Positions 25,334 through 33,706 of a stretch of 64,000 nucleotides of DNA are shown piece by piece. The position numbers and the translations under genes are program-made. Under the pieces are notes generated by a model. That model was not told the DNA's origin. It was given only the letters and a program-made list of their open reading frames with translations, and did no database searches. Each line of letters begins with the position of its first letter. Within the stretch, counting starts at the first letter, position 1. This DNA comes from Prevotella lacticifex (lineage in GTDB: Bacteria; Bacteroidota; Bacteroidia; Bacteroidales; Bacteroidaceae). The stretch is from NCBI RefSeq assembly GCF_019973375.1, contig NZ_BPTV01000003.1, positions 211,459 to 275,458 on the forward strand, given 5' to 3'.

Positions 25334-26806
25334 ATGAAGAAACAATTTTTGGCTTTAGCCATCATGCTGCTTGCCCTGCTGCCCTGCGGAGCGCAGGTGT
25401 CACGTCCGAAACTGGTTGTGGGCATTGTCGTCGACCAGATGCGGTGGGATTATCTTTACTATTACTACAACGACTATGGCACCGGCGGCCTGCGACGGTT
25501 GCTTAGCGAAGGCTTCTCTTATGAGAACACGCAGATAAACTATTCGCCCGCAGTTACTGCCGTGGGGCATGCGAGCATCTACACTGGTTCGGTGCCTGCA
25601 CTGAACGGAATCGCCGGCAACTGGTTCTGGGAGAATGGCAAGAACGTTTATTGCTGCACAGATACCACGGTGAGAAGCGTTGGCTCCAACAGTGCTGAGG
25701 GACAGATGAGCCCGCGCCGGATGCTCGGTACGACGATTGGCGACGAGCTCCATCTGGCCACCGACTTCCGGTCGAAAGTCATCGGTGTGGCTCTCAAGGA
25801 CCGTGCCGCCATCCTCCCTGCCGGTCATAGTGCCGATGCTGCATACTGGTGGGGCACTTCAGCCGGACATTTCGTCTCCAGTACGTTCTATATGAACGAC
25901 TTACCGCAATGGGTTAAAGATTTCAATAAAGCCAACCATACGAAACCAAACTTCAATATCAAGACTAATGATGAGGGCGTGACGATGACGTTTAAGATGG
26001 CTGAGGCTGCCGTCGACAATGAGCGTCTCGGCCAGACTGATGGTCAGACCGATATGCTCACTGTCAGCATATCGTCGACAGATGCCATTGCACATAAGTA
26101 TTCAACCCGCGGACAGGAGAATAAGAGCGTATTCATGCGTCTCGACCATGATCTTGCCGGATTCCTCAACTACCTTGACGAGAAGGTCGGAAAGGGCAAC
26201 TACCTTCTCTTCCTCACCGCTGACCACGGGGCTTCGCACAACTACAACTTCCTCAAGCAGCACCGCATTCCCGCTGACGGTTGGGATTACGACAAGTCGG
26301 TGGCCGAACTCAATAAGGGCTTGCGTGAGAAATTCCCTCAGCTGACGGCCAATCCCGTCCTTGGTGAGGACAATTACCACTTCTACTTCAACGACAAAGC
26401 CTATGCTCCGGCCGACAAGCAGAAAGTCGTTGATGCCGCCATCGCTATCCTCCGCAAGGACAAGCAGTTCTTATGGGTTGTCGACAACAACAAGATTATG
26501 GAGTCGACGGTCCCTGAACCAATAAAGTCGCGGCTCGTAAATGGAATCTTTCCCGGACGCTCCGGCGATATCACCGTAGTGACGCGTCCACAAGTTTTCG
26601 GTGCTGAGGTGTCGCCAACTTATCGCGGTACGCAGCATGGACAGCCCATGGCCTACGATGTTCATATCCCGTTCATCCTCTATGGATGGAATGTAGAACA
26701 TGGCGAGAGTACCAAGCCTCTGAATATCACCGATATAGCGCCGACCATTTGTGCTATGCTTCACATCCAGATGCCTGATGCTGCCATAGGCACACCGGCG
26801 CGATGA
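25334..26806 (+). CDS. PafA-like alkaline phosphatase
   Basis: A 490-residue exported member of the alkaline phosphatase superfamily, with signal peptide MKKQFLALAIMLLALLPCGA and cleavage near AQVSRPK. The bimetal site is visible as VVDQMRWDYL (Asp34), the nucleophile region PAVTAVGHASIYTGSVP with Thr75, the lysine-arginine containing insertion typical of PafA, and TADHGASHNY at about 297. PafA enzymes hydrolyse phosphate monoesters in the periplasm. The length is about 50 residues shorter than typical PafA; the end has the RGTQHGQPMAYDVHIPFIL metal-ligand segment, so the active site is complete. Confidence 0.88.
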   Translation: MKKQFLALAIMLLALLPCGAQVSRPKLVVGIVVDQMRWDYLYYYYNDYGTGGLRRLLSEGFSYENTQINYSPAVTAVGHASIYTGSVPALNGIAGNWFWENGKNVYCCTDTTVRSVGSNSAEGQMSPRRMLGTTIGDELHLATDFRSKVIGVALKDRAAILPAGHSADAAYWWGTSAGHFVSSTFYMNDLPQWVKDFNKANHTKPNFNIKTNDEGVTMTFKMAEAAVDNERLGQTDGQTDMLTVSISSTDAIAHKYSTRGQENKSVFMRLDHDLAGFLNYLDEKVGKGNYLLFLTADHGASHNYNFLKQHRIPADGWDYDKSVAELNKGLREKFPQLTANPVLGEDNYHFYFNDKAYAPADKQKVVDAAIAILRKDKQFLWVVDNNKIMESTVPEPIKSRLVNGIFPGRSGDITVVTRPQVFGAEVSPTYRGTQHGQPMAYDVHIPFILYGWNVEHGESTKPLNITDIAPTICAMLHIQMPDAAIGTPAR

Positions 26807-26992
26807 GACGGCTGAGAACTCAGCTTCTCAATGAGAAACGGTTATATGCATAGTAACGATTCTGTCCTTTATGGATTTCTTTCGTTCATAGGTTCCCGCC
26901 ACTACGGAAATGGTGGCGAGAGCCTTTGTTGTAATATAGAATTTAGTTACTTCGCCTTTGTCACTCGTTGTTCATGGGTCAATTTTATGAAA

Positions 26993-27055
26993 TCGTTCGC
27001 GGAACGAAGATGATAGGAAAAATTCTTCCGTTTTTCTGTAGTTTTTCGGAAGAAT
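26993..27055. promoter_or_regulatory. Two palindromes upstream of the ECF sigma gene
   Basis: TCGTTC-GCG-GAACGA spans 26993-27007. ATTCTTCCG (27022-27030) and CGGAAGAAT (27047-27055) form a second, spaced inverted repeat ending 33 bases before the sigma factor ATG. The second could be an mRNA hairpin, an attenuator or an operator. There is no standard TAnnTTTG box immediately upstream of the gene, consistent with control by an alternative sigma factor. Confidence 0.45.
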
Positions 27056-27087
27056 AAGCGTCTAATGAGAAAATCAAATCAACGACA

Positions 27088-27585
27088 ATGATGGTATCAG
27101 AACAAACAAAACAAGAGTTTGCCCGGTTCGTCGGAGAACAGAAGAGCACCATCTACACGGTTTGCTATATGTTCTCCAAGGATGAAGATGAGGTTGCCGA
27201 CCTCTTTGAGGAAGTGATTATCAATCTATGGAAGGGTTTCAAGGGCTTCAAGGGCAGGAGCAGTCCCCGCACTTGGGTATATCGCGTGAGCCTGAACACA
27301 TGCATCTCGCTCGACCGTAAAAAGCGACGGCGCAAAACCGTTCCTCTGACGATGGACATCAACCTCTTTGAGGACAGTGATGCCGATACGCGGCAAGTGC
27401 AGATGCTCCGCAGTAGGATTGCCCGTCTCGGCCCTTTCGATCGTGCCATTGTATTATTGTGGCTCGAGAATATGAGCTACGATGAGATAGGGCAAATAGT
27501 AGGAATCTCTACCAAAAATGTCTCGGTAAGACTTTTCCGTATCAAGGAACAGCTCAAGGCGATGAGTGGCGATAACCGTGAATAA
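27088..27585 (+). CDS. ECF-type RNA polymerase sigma factor
   Basis: A 165-residue sigma-70 family protein. Region 2 spans about residues 10-85 (YTVCYMFSKDEDEVADLFEE for core binding, RSSPRTWVYRVSLNTCISL for the -10 contact) and region 4 about 110-160 (FDRAIVLLWLENMSYDEIGQ, then IVGISTKNVSVRLFRIKEQL as the helix-turn-helix). Regions 1 and 3 are absent, as in all ECF factors. Two ATGs are adjacent at 27088 and 27091. The next gene starts 30 bases later and encodes a membrane protein, which may be its anti-sigma partner. Confidence 0.92.
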   Translation: MMVSEQTKQEFARFVGEQKSTIYTVCYMFSKDEDEVADLFEEVIINLWKGFKGFKGRSSPRTWVYRVSLNTCISLDRKKRRRKTVPLTMDINLFEDSDADTRQVQMLRSRIARLGPFDRAIVLLWLENMSYDEIGQIVGISTKNVSVRLFRIKEQLKAMSGDNRE

Positions 27586-27615
27586 TACGCGTAACAGATT
27601 AAAAACTACACAGTT

Positions 27616-28230
27616 ATGAATACACAAGAAAATAACATCCTCGAAGAAATGCGCCGTCAGATGGCAATTCTACAGGCGAAACTCGATAAGGAAACAATCA
27701 TTAACGATCGGCTTCTTCGTGAGTCGATGAAGAACAACTATTCCAGTATCAACCGTTATCTCAACCTCCAGTCGAATGTCCTCCTGCCGATAGTACTCGT
27801 ATGCTACCCCATTTTCGCAGGAGTTTTCAATCTGTCATGGGGACCGGTTCTTGCAATATGCGTGGTCTGTATTGCTGCCATGATCTTTGACCACCGTGTT
27901 TATCGTATAAAAGAAGAGGAGTTCATGGCCGACGATCTTGTTCCCACGGCGTTACGCCTGCAACGCGCCCTGCGGTTGAGCTCTATAGAGATGATGGTCA
28001 CTATGCCGTTGACATTCGTGCTGTTTATATGGTTTCTCGTCGACTTTTACCAAAATATCGACTTCCAGAGTGAGATTCTTACGAGCGCCGCCTGGGGAGG
28101 TCTCATTGGCAGTTGCGTAGGTCTTGTCGTCGGTATAATATATGCGGTTAAGATTTTTCGTAGTCAGCAACGGACATTCAAGCAGGTTTTAGACCAGATT
28201 AATGACCTTGTAGCGGCGAAAGACGACTGA
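27616..28230 (+). CDS. Membrane protein paired with the ECF sigma factor, possible anti-sigma
   Basis: The 204-residue product has a cytosolic N-terminus with a coiled-coil stretch (EEMRRQMAILQAKLDKETII, residues 9-28). Four hydrophobic segments follow in two pairs (about 57-98 and 130-180), with a charged loop between. A similar sigma-plus-four-helix-protein pair recurs in Bacteroidales, where the second gene is often annotated as hypothetical. Classical zinc-binding anti-sigma motifs (HxxxCxxC) are absent. A role in restraining or sensing for the sigma factor is inferred only from the gene pair. Confidence 0.7.
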   Translation: MNTQENNILEEMRRQMAILQAKLDKETIINDRLLRESMKNNYSSINRYLNLQSNVLLPIVLVCYPIFAGVFNLSWGPVLAICVVCIAAMIFDHRVYRIKEEEFMADDLVPTALRLQRALRLSSIEMMVTMPLTFVLFIWFLVDFYQNIDFQSEILTSAAWGGLIGSCVGLVVGIIYAVKIFRSQQRTFKQVLDQINDLVAAKDD

Positions 28231-28268
28231 AATCTCTTCACTCTCAAAGATCAGTCGTTTTTCCAAAT

Positions 28269-28305
28269 AGCTGCATGGAAACGCTCGGTGTCGTTCCATG
28301 CAGCT
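28269..28305 (+). terminator. Hairpin after the sigma factor operon
   Basis: AGCTGCATGGAA (28269-28280) pairs perfectly with TTCCATGCAGCT (28294-28305). A weak GTTAT follows. It may serve both convergent genes. Confidence 0.65.
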
Positions 28306-28354
28306 GTTATGGGTTCATTATCAGTCGGTTGTGCTGACATTGGCATCCGCCAGT

Positions 28355-29854
28355 TTAGTATTTGTCCATTCTGCTGAAGCGCATGAAGAAGTTCATGTCA
28401 GCTAACCGTTGCTTGTGGGTACACTTCTGACTGAATACGAAATGATTCTCTATGTCGGGGAGCAACTCGTTGTCGATGAGGTAGTTAACCATGTTAGTTG
28501 AGGCTGATGTCGGGTCCCAAAGCAGGCTGATGCCGCTTGCCTTCGCATCGTCGGCATCGTAGTAAGGATTGTCCGGGGCCTTAATGTACTCCTCAATGTT
28601 CTGTGCGAAGAACTGCGGGTCTTTATTGTCTTCGGTGTCGATGAACATGCAAGGCATCTCCATATCGGCGATGGAACTGCCTTTTATCTCGTCTTTGGAA
28701 TAATTTAGCTTCTCATGAAGGTAGTCTGTCATTTCTTCGGCATCCTTAAAGTATACAAGTCGGTGCCCTCCAATCTTTTCGAGAATCATCTCCGCCGTCA
28801 TGAGTTTCTGCCCTGGCTCAAGATAGTCGGGCTGGTCCTTTTTGATATCTTCAAACTGACCGTCAGATAATTGCAGAGGCATCAGCACTCCGTTTAGCCG
28901 CCATTCGCCTTTGAAAAAGACAAAAGAAGCAATGAGACCGTTATGGCTCTTAATTATCCTGTCGTCCATATTGAGTTCCTCACGCGATACCTTTATGACC
29001 TTGCCGTGGAGATTCTCCAACGTCAGGGGGTCGTCGTCAGTAGGAGTATACTTATAAGTGTCAGGTTTAATGGTCTCTATTTCGCTTATCATGTCGGCAA
29101 TATTGTCGTGGCCCGTCGTCGTGGCCAACTGCCCTAACCATTCGTATGGTTTCAGAGCCAATGGTCCGATATTATTGAAGAACTTTGTACTTGAAATGAC
29201 AAAGTATTCTTTCATCGAACTGGTCATACCCTTTAACGGGCCTTTCTCCGGCAATGCGCTTATTTCCGTTCTTATCATCTCGCTGACACGTTCTCCTGCA
29301 GTGATATAGCATCCGAAGATAATCCAGTTGAGACTCTCGCGCAATTCGTTGAATCCTTCGCCGGCATACTCGATGATAGATTCTATCTGTTTCTTTCCCT
29401 CCTCATTGATGGGAGCATCCTCGAAGGCTGCGTCGACCATCGCGAAGGCTTCTTCGGCTAAGTCTGCCAAAAAGGTGTCGGCGTCGAATATTTGGTCCGA
29501 TGCCAGATCGCTGGAAACATCCCATATCAGGTATCTCACGGCATCAAAGCTGGGCTCATCGGGATAGTACTCCTCGTCGCTGTGATACATTGGTACCGGA
29601 TAGCCGTAGAGTTTCATGCAGAGGTCGGAGAACGAGTGCCATACGCCCATGTCGGCTACGATATCCTCAAGATATAGAGTCAGTCTCAGGGCTAACCGGT
29701 GGATGAATGTTTTATTGGCACCATTTTTATCGACAAATCCGAGTAATTTATTGTTGAGCCGGTTTGCAAATCGGGTATAGTAAGTGTCGGTGGCACAGAC
29801 GGTATCAAACGGACGTGCCATTCGGAGTTCTTTGGCTGTGATTATTCCTTTCAT
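28355..29854 (-). CDS. Conserved Bacteroidales cytoplasmic protein of unknown function
   Basis: The product is 499 residues from the ATG at 29854 (MKGIITAKELRMARPFDTVC), just after a -7 box at 29885-29892 that rules out the longer frame starting at 29968. The N-terminal region (about 1-100) has LALRLTLYLEDIVADMGVW and YYPDEPSFDAVRYLIWDVSS, resembling an uncharacterised Bacteroidales family (possibly DUF3843; uncertain). The C-terminal part has an acidic beta-rich region with LNGVLMPLQLSDGQFEDIKK. No signal peptide or membrane segment is visible. Many acidic residues and no catalytic signature that I can name. Confidence 0.65.
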   Translation of the reverse strand: MKGIITAKELRMARPFDTVCATDTYYTRFANRLNNKLLGFVDKNGANKTFIHRLALRLTLYLEDIVADMGVWHSFSDLCMKLYGYPVPMYHSDEEYYPDEPSFDAVRYLIWDVSSDLASDQIFDADTFLADLAEEAFAMVDAAFEDAPINEEGKKQIESIIEYAGEGFNELRESLNWIIFGCYITAGERVSEMIRTEISALPEKGPLKGMTSSMKEYFVISSTKFFNNIGPLALKPYEWLGQLATTTGHDNIADMISEIETIKPDTYKYTPTDDDPLTLENLHGKVIKVSREELNMDDRIIKSHNGLIASFVFFKGEWRLNGVLMPLQLSDGQFEDIKKDQPDYLEPGQKLMTAEMILEKIGGHRLVYFKDAEEMTDYLHEKLNYSKDEIKGSSIADMEMPCMFIDTEDNKDPQFFAQNIEEYIKAPDNPYYDADDAKASGISLLWDPTSASTNMVNYLIDNELLPDIENHFVFSQKCTHKQRLADMNFFMRFSRMDKY

Positions 29855-29884
29855 CGTTTTTGGTTTTTTGTGGGTTTTGAGCTG

Positions 29885-29892
29885 CAAAAATA
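29885..29892 (-). promoter_or_regulatory. -7 element for the gene at 28355-29854
   Basis: The minus strand reads TATTTTTG, 30 bases before the chosen start; CTTG stands near -33. Confidence 0.5.
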
Positions 29893-29995
29893 ATAAGATT
29901 CTTCCTATTGTGCAAGATGATGGGAACGAAAGTTCAAGATTGAATTCCGTTTGCCGAAAATTCATCACTTTGTGCCAATCCGTCGACTTTCCGCG

Positions 29996-30583
29996 TTAAT
30001 CGGTGCAGCAAACAAGGCATCCCAAGGGCATCATGGCATTGATGAGGCTCACCTTTTCGTAGCTGTTCCATTCGTTCGCCCTTACGTCGCGTTCCTCCAA
30101 TAGCCCTGCATCGAGCAGCGACTGCCGCATCGTTCCGCAGAGCAAAGGATGCCGGGGCGTCACCCACCGATGGCCGTCGAAGAGCGCGATGTTGGAATAG
30201 GATGTGTCGGTGATGAGTCCGTCCCTGACGATGACCACCTCATCGGCATCGCCTTTCATGGCTCTCAGTGCTTCAAGTTGCTGTCGGTCAGCACTTTTAT
30301 ACTCGTAGTCGATGTCGTTGCACGTCACGAGGCGCAATCTTCTGATATTGCGAATGTGATATTCATCAGCCCTGATGCAGCTGATACCGCCCCCGTCGTA
30401 TTCTATATGCACCTTCCAGATCTTGTCGACTGGCCACTGTCGTCCGTTAAGGACCTCGGCAAGCGAGGGCACCCTGGTATCGGGAAAGAAACGTTTCATG
30501 GTCCGTTCCATCCGCTGCTGGTGGTAACTGATGTTTTGCATCATGCCATCCTCAATCCTTACAGTCTCAACAAAAGGGTACAT
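29996..30583 (-). CDS. pabC: Aminotransferase class IV, probable aminodeoxychorismate lyase
   Basis: A 195-residue PLP enzyme of the class IV fold, short for the family (usually 250-290). Visible are FVETVRIEDGM at the start, a YHQQRMERTM helix, Lys57 in DKIWKVHIEYD as the likely PLP lysine, DEVVIVRDGLITDTSYSNIA at about 112-131 with the conserved glutamate position replaced by Asp, and the GTMRQSLL segment. It overlaps pabB by 17 bases, which supports a role in making 4-aminobenzoate for folate. The short length is typical of Bacteroidales PabC-like proteins linked to PabB. Confidence 0.85.
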   Translation of the reverse strand: MYPFVETVRIEDGMMQNISYHQQRMERTMKRFFPDTRVPSLAEVLNGRQWPVDKIWKVHIEYDGGGISCIRADEYHIRNIRRLRLVTCNDIDYEYKSADRQQLEALRAMKGDADEVVIVRDGLITDTSYSNIALFDGHRWVTPRHPLLCGTMRQSLLDAGLLEERDVRANEWNSYEKVSLINAMMPLGCLVCCTD

Positions 30584-31547
30584 AAGTCTTTTCCTTTATT
30601 TCCTGATATTCTTTCTGCCAGTCGCTCATAGCCGTGATGCCGCCGCCGGCCTTAAAGAACAGTTTTCCGTTTTCGTTGTCGATGAATCTTATAAGCACGC
30701 AACTGTCCACCTGACCCCGACAGCAGATGCCCGCCACACCGGTGTAGAACCCCCGGTCGTAGCCCTCGGCCTCACGGATAATCTCGACGGTTTTCTTCTT
30801 CGGGGCCCCCGTTATCGATCCTGCCGGCAACTGCGCCATGAGTATGTCGCCGATGTGCCGGCGGTAGTCGGCCGACAGTTGTCCGGTTATTTCCGAACTC
30901 GTTTGCAGTATAGCTCCATTGCAAGTCTCCAGACGTTCCACGTAGCGGTAGCGACTGACGGTCACATGGTTTGCCACGCGGCTGAGGTCGTTGCGTATGA
31001 GGTCGACGATGGTGGCATGCTCGGCGGCCTCCTTGCGGTCGTCGAGGAGCGTCTGCCCGGCATGTGGCACACTGCAGCTGATGGTTCCTTTCATGGGGTA
31101 GCTGCTGATGGTGCCGTTGTCGATGCGGACGAAACTCTCGGGCGAGAAACATACAAGCTCATCCTTTATCCACAGGCGATAGCGGGCACGGGCCCTCATG
31201 AAGATGTCGCGCAGCGTGAGACTGGTCTCCAATGGTATGCGGCAGGTGAGGTTGGCCAGATAGCTGTTGCCGGCGAGCATGTTGCGGTGGATTATTTCAA
31301 ACTTCTTACGGTATTCGTCGGCCGTAATAGGATGAGGCTGCCACGTGAATGGGGCCGGTTCCGTCGCCTCGTGGTTGATGTTGCTGAACGATGGGAAAGC
31401 TATGAGAATCTCTTCCTGTGGCAGGCTGTCGGCATCCTCAACGAGCCATCTCTGATGTGCGTAGTCGGTGAGGAAGAAGAACGGACGATCGCCGCTGCCC
31501 CACTGGTTGAGCCTTGTGCGTGCCGTGTCGCCGTCAATCCATTGCAA
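30567..31547 (-). CDS. pabB: Aminodeoxychorismate synthase component I
   Basis: A 326-residue chorismate-using enzyme of the anthranilate/ADC synthase family. The C-terminal catalytic part has FVRIDNGTISSYPMKGTI, the EHATIVDLIRNDLSRV stretch, GSITGAPKKKTVEII (the GAPK motif) and the terminal KAGGGITAMSDWQKEYQEI. It makes 4-amino-4-deoxychorismate with a glutaminase partner, which is not adjacent. The frame opens with TTG at 31547, overlapping the phosphatase gene by 14 bases; no in-frame ATG occurs nearby, so TTG is a plausible but unproven start. The N-terminal lobe is short compared with E. coli PabB. Confidence 0.88.
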   Translation of the reverse strand: MQWIDGDTARTRLNQWGSGDRPFFFLTDYAHQRWLVEDADSLPQEEILIAFPSFSNINHEATEPAPFTWQPHPITADEYRKKFEIIHRNMLAGNSYLANLTCRIPLETSLTLRDIFMRARARYRLWIKDELVCFSPESFVRIDNGTISSYPMKGTISCSVPHAGQTLLDDRKEAAEHATIVDLIRNDLSRVANHVTVSRYRYVERLETCNGAILQTSSEITGQLSADYRRHIGDILMAQLPAGSITGAPKKKTVEIIREAEGYDRGFYTGVAGICCRGQVDSCVLIRFIDNENGKLFFKAGGGITAMSDWQKEYQEIKEKTYVPFC

Positions 31548-32055
31548 GATTATCCTCCTTCCCGTTTATCGCTTGCAGCAGATGGCTGCATCCGTCCTCA
31601 ATCAAGTCCAGTGCCAGCTCGAAGTCGGCACCGTCGCCATAGTACGGGTCGGGAACCGACTGCGCACCGTGATGGTCTTTCAGGTAGTCGGCCATCTTTA
31701 TGACTTTCCTGCGGTCGGCGTCGGTGGTAGCCATCTTCGTGATGGTGCGGTAGTTGTCGTCGTCCATGACCACGATGTAGTCGAACGAGCGGAAGTCACG
31801 ACCAGCATCGAACTGCCGTGCAATGTGGCTGACATCGAGACCCCGCCGAGCTCCGTGCTGCCGCATTCGTCGGTCGGGAAGACTGCCCACGTGCCATGGC
31901 CCGATGCCTGCTGAGTCGATAGAGAAGCGGTCGGTGAGACCAGCATCGTCGACATCGCGCTGCATGATGGCGTGGGCTGCCGGTGAACGGCAAATGTTGC
32001 CTAAACAGATGAACAACAGTGATATCTTTTCCTTGTCTTGATTTTGTCGCGTCAT
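31534..32055 (-). CDS. Low-molecular-weight protein-tyrosine phosphatase
   Basis: A 173-residue phosphatase with the P-loop CLGNICRS (Cys at about residue 18) following LLFI, and the general-acid loop VPDPYYGDG at about 139. SIDSAGIGPWHVG and DYIVVMDDDNYRTI fit the family. It removes phosphate from tyrosine residues or small molecules in the cytosol. It is first in a three-gene overlapping leftward operon with pabB and pabC, an arrangement probably of translational convenience rather than shared pathway. Confidence 0.92.
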   Translation of the reverse strand: MTRQNQDKEKISLLFICLGNICRSPAAHAIMQRDVDDAGLTDRFSIDSAGIGPWHVGSLPDRRMRQHGARRGLDVSHIARQFDAGRDFRSFDYIVVMDDDNYRTITKMATTDADRRKVIKMADYLKDHHGAQSVPDPYYGDGADFELALDLIEDGCSHLLQAINGKEDNLAMD

Positions 32056-32089
32056 GATTCAGTTTTATGCCTTATAGTCTTTACTTGCG

Positions 32090-32097
32090 CAAAGGTA
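32090..32097 (-). promoter_or_regulatory. -7 element for the phosphatase-pabB-pabC operon
   Basis: The minus strand reads TACCTTTG, 35 bases before the start codon at 32055. Confidence 0.6.
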
Positions 32098-32191
32098 TGA
32101 AATTATTTCCTTACTACGTGTGTTGTCTCTTAAAAATACATCCGGAAGTTAATAATTGTTCTCCACCTGCTTCTTTTCGGAATTTTATTGC

Positions 32192-32199
32192 TATCTTTG
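32192..32199 (+). promoter_or_regulatory. -7 element for the NOSP-family gene
   Basis: TATCTTTG lies 23 bases before the ATG at 32223 and supports that start over upstream in-frame ones. Confidence 0.6.
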
Positions 32200-32222
32200 T
32201 CTTGCGAAAAGATAAATTGAAG

Positions 32223-32522
32223 ATGAAGAATAGCAAGATAGAACAGAGTAAGAAGATTGTGCGAGAGATGGTTGAACTCTATTGCCGCCGCCATCTCAAG
32301 ACCGATACCATCCCGGAGGAGTACTCCCATCTCATCGACTATGCCTGCCGCCGTCTCGACCATTGCCGTTTCGGTGAGGAGAAGGGCGCGTGCAAGAACT
32401 GCCCTGTCCACTGCTATGCCCCAAAGGAGCGTGAGGCTATCAGCCGTGTCATGCGCTGGGCCGGTCCGCGTATGCTTTTCTATTCGCCTAAAGCTGCAAT
32501 CCTCCATCTCTTCGGCAAGTAG
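32223..32522 (+). CDS. Nitrous oxide-stimulated promoter family protein
   Basis: A 99-residue cytosolic protein of the PF11756 (NOSP) family, named from an early promoter study; its biochemical role is unknown. Family features are the helical start ending ELYCRRH, the YACRRLDHCRFGEEKGACKN segment and CPVHCYAPKEREAISRVMRW, with conserved cysteines at CxxCPxHC that probably bind a metal or cluster. The length agrees with the family. It is monocistronic with a promoter at 32192 and a convergent terminator at 32565. Confidence 0.88.
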   Translation: MKNSKIEQSKKIVREMVELYCRRHLKTDTIPEEYSHLIDYACRRLDHCRFGEEKGACKNCPVHCYAPKEREAISRVMRWAGPRMLFYSPKAAILHLFGK

Positions 32523-32564
32523 GCGACTGATTGTAACTGTCAGGAAGAGAACTGCTTAGCTAAT

Positions 32565-32634
32565 CCATTTCTTTTCGATTCGCCATGCCACAGAAAATTC
32601 TCTGATTTTCAGGTCCTTGATAAAAAAGAAATGG
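32565..32634. terminator. Nested hairpins downstream of the NOSP gene
   Basis: CCATTTCTTTT (32565-32575) pairs with AAAAGAAATGG (32624-32634). A smaller GAAAAT/ATTTTC stem lies inside. Confidence 0.55.
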
Positions 32635-32682
32635 CAAGTTTAGGATGTCCATGGCTGGAACGCTCCAGTATATATTGTAAAA

Positions 32683-32711
32683 GGGGGACTGCCCACGAAG
32701 AGCAATCCCCC
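32683..32711. terminator. Bidirectional terminator after hsp20
   Basis: GGGGGA (32683-32688) pairs with TCCCCC (32706-32711), flanked by TATTTTTG on the plus side and CTTTTACA on the minus side. Confidence 0.7.
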
Positions 32712-32736
32712 TATTTTTGTACAGAACCAAAATCGG

Positions 32737-33165
32737 TTAAGCGACTTGAATCTTCTTTGTCTCTTTCTCTGCCTTGCCAGTGCGAGGAAGCATGATGTGA
32801 AGCACACCGTCAGTAACTTTAGCCTCAATCTTGTCTTTCTCGACATCGTCAGGCAGCGTCAGAGCCTGCTCGTAATTGCTGTATGAGAACTCGCGGCGCA
32901 GATAGTGCTCCTTCTTGTTCTCGTCCTTATTCTCGTCCTTGTGCTCCATCTTGATGGTCAGACATCCGTCCTTGTCGACGTTCACCTTGAAATCATCCTT
33001 GGTGGTGCCAGGGGCTGCAAGCTCAACTTCGTAAGCCTTATCGTTTTCCTTGACATTGATAGCAGGTGCTGTAACGTTTACGCGCGGCATCCAACTTGTG
33101 TCAAGCATGTCATCAAAATCATTGTCAAGCCAATTGTTCATGTCTCTTAAAACTGGATACAACAT
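32737..33165 (-). CDS. Small heat-shock protein Hsp20, intact copy
   Basis: A 142-residue alpha-crystallin-type chaperone that holds unfolding proteins. The N-terminal arm is short (MLYPVLRDMNNWLDNDFDDM), the alpha-crystallin domain runs from about 32 to 140 with AYEVELAAPGTTKDDFKVNV and YSNYEQALTLPDDVEKDKI, and the GVLHIMLPR strand is the usual A-x-x-x-n-G-v-L-like end. It contains a charged MEHKDENKDENKKEH loop. An AGGAGG ribosome site, strong for this phylum, lies just before ATG 33165, which fixes the start over 33189. A broken paralogue lies at 5729-6031. Confidence 0.93.
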   Translation of the reverse strand: MLYPVLRDMNNWLDNDFDDMLDTSWMPRVNVTAPAINVKENDKAYEVELAAPGTTKDDFKVNVDKDGCLTIKMEHKDENKDENKKEHYLRREFSYSNYEQALTLPDDVEKDKIEAKVTDGVLHIMLPRTGKAEKETKKIQVA

Positions 33166-33706
33166 AATACAAAACCTCCTAATTATCAATTAATTCGTTA
33201 TCTGTTCTTCGGTCGTCCTCCGACTCCTTTCGTTGCCCTCGTCCAACCTCTGAACTTCACCGTCAAGAGTGCAATATGCGTGCCTAAAGGAAGATGATGA
33301 CAAATCGTGCCATAGTTGTCAGCAATGCTTAAAAATTTTACATTTTGGTGACAGTTTTGGCACAATAGGATACCATTGCGTCGACAATAATACCGCATTT
33401 TTCCGATTGAATCTCTGTAAGTTGGGAACAAGTTGGGTACAACTCATCAGCATGAGGGCTTGAATCACAGTAGGCCGGGAGCAAGTAGGGTAGGGGGCCG
33501 CCCTTATATTATAATAATGTATAGTAATCGTCCCCCAATGGGCGTTTTCCTGTCTTTTTGTCGGGCTAAAAGAGGAGAGATAATTGAACGTGAAAGGAAT
33601 ATGAAATAAAAAAATTGTTATAAATGATGGAATATAAATTATTTTTTTGTAACTTTACCCGCGATATTCGACAAGAGCCGAAACGGAAACTAATGACAGA
33701 GTCGAT
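33166..33706. other. Long intergenic region, no gene recognised
   Basis: It holds the hsp20 ribosome site at its left end and a TAACTTTA box (33650-33657) that may serve the gene at 33707. A G-rich/C-rich pair (GGGTAGGGGGCCGCCC near 33490 and GTCCCCCAATGGGCG near 33532) flanks an AT-rich stretch. Short frames on both strands have no protein character. Confidence 0.4.

Noticed and set aside
33198..33463. Short frames on both strands between hsp20 and the TOPRIM gene
   Set aside because: No start context and no conserved-looking segments; they overlap each other antisense.
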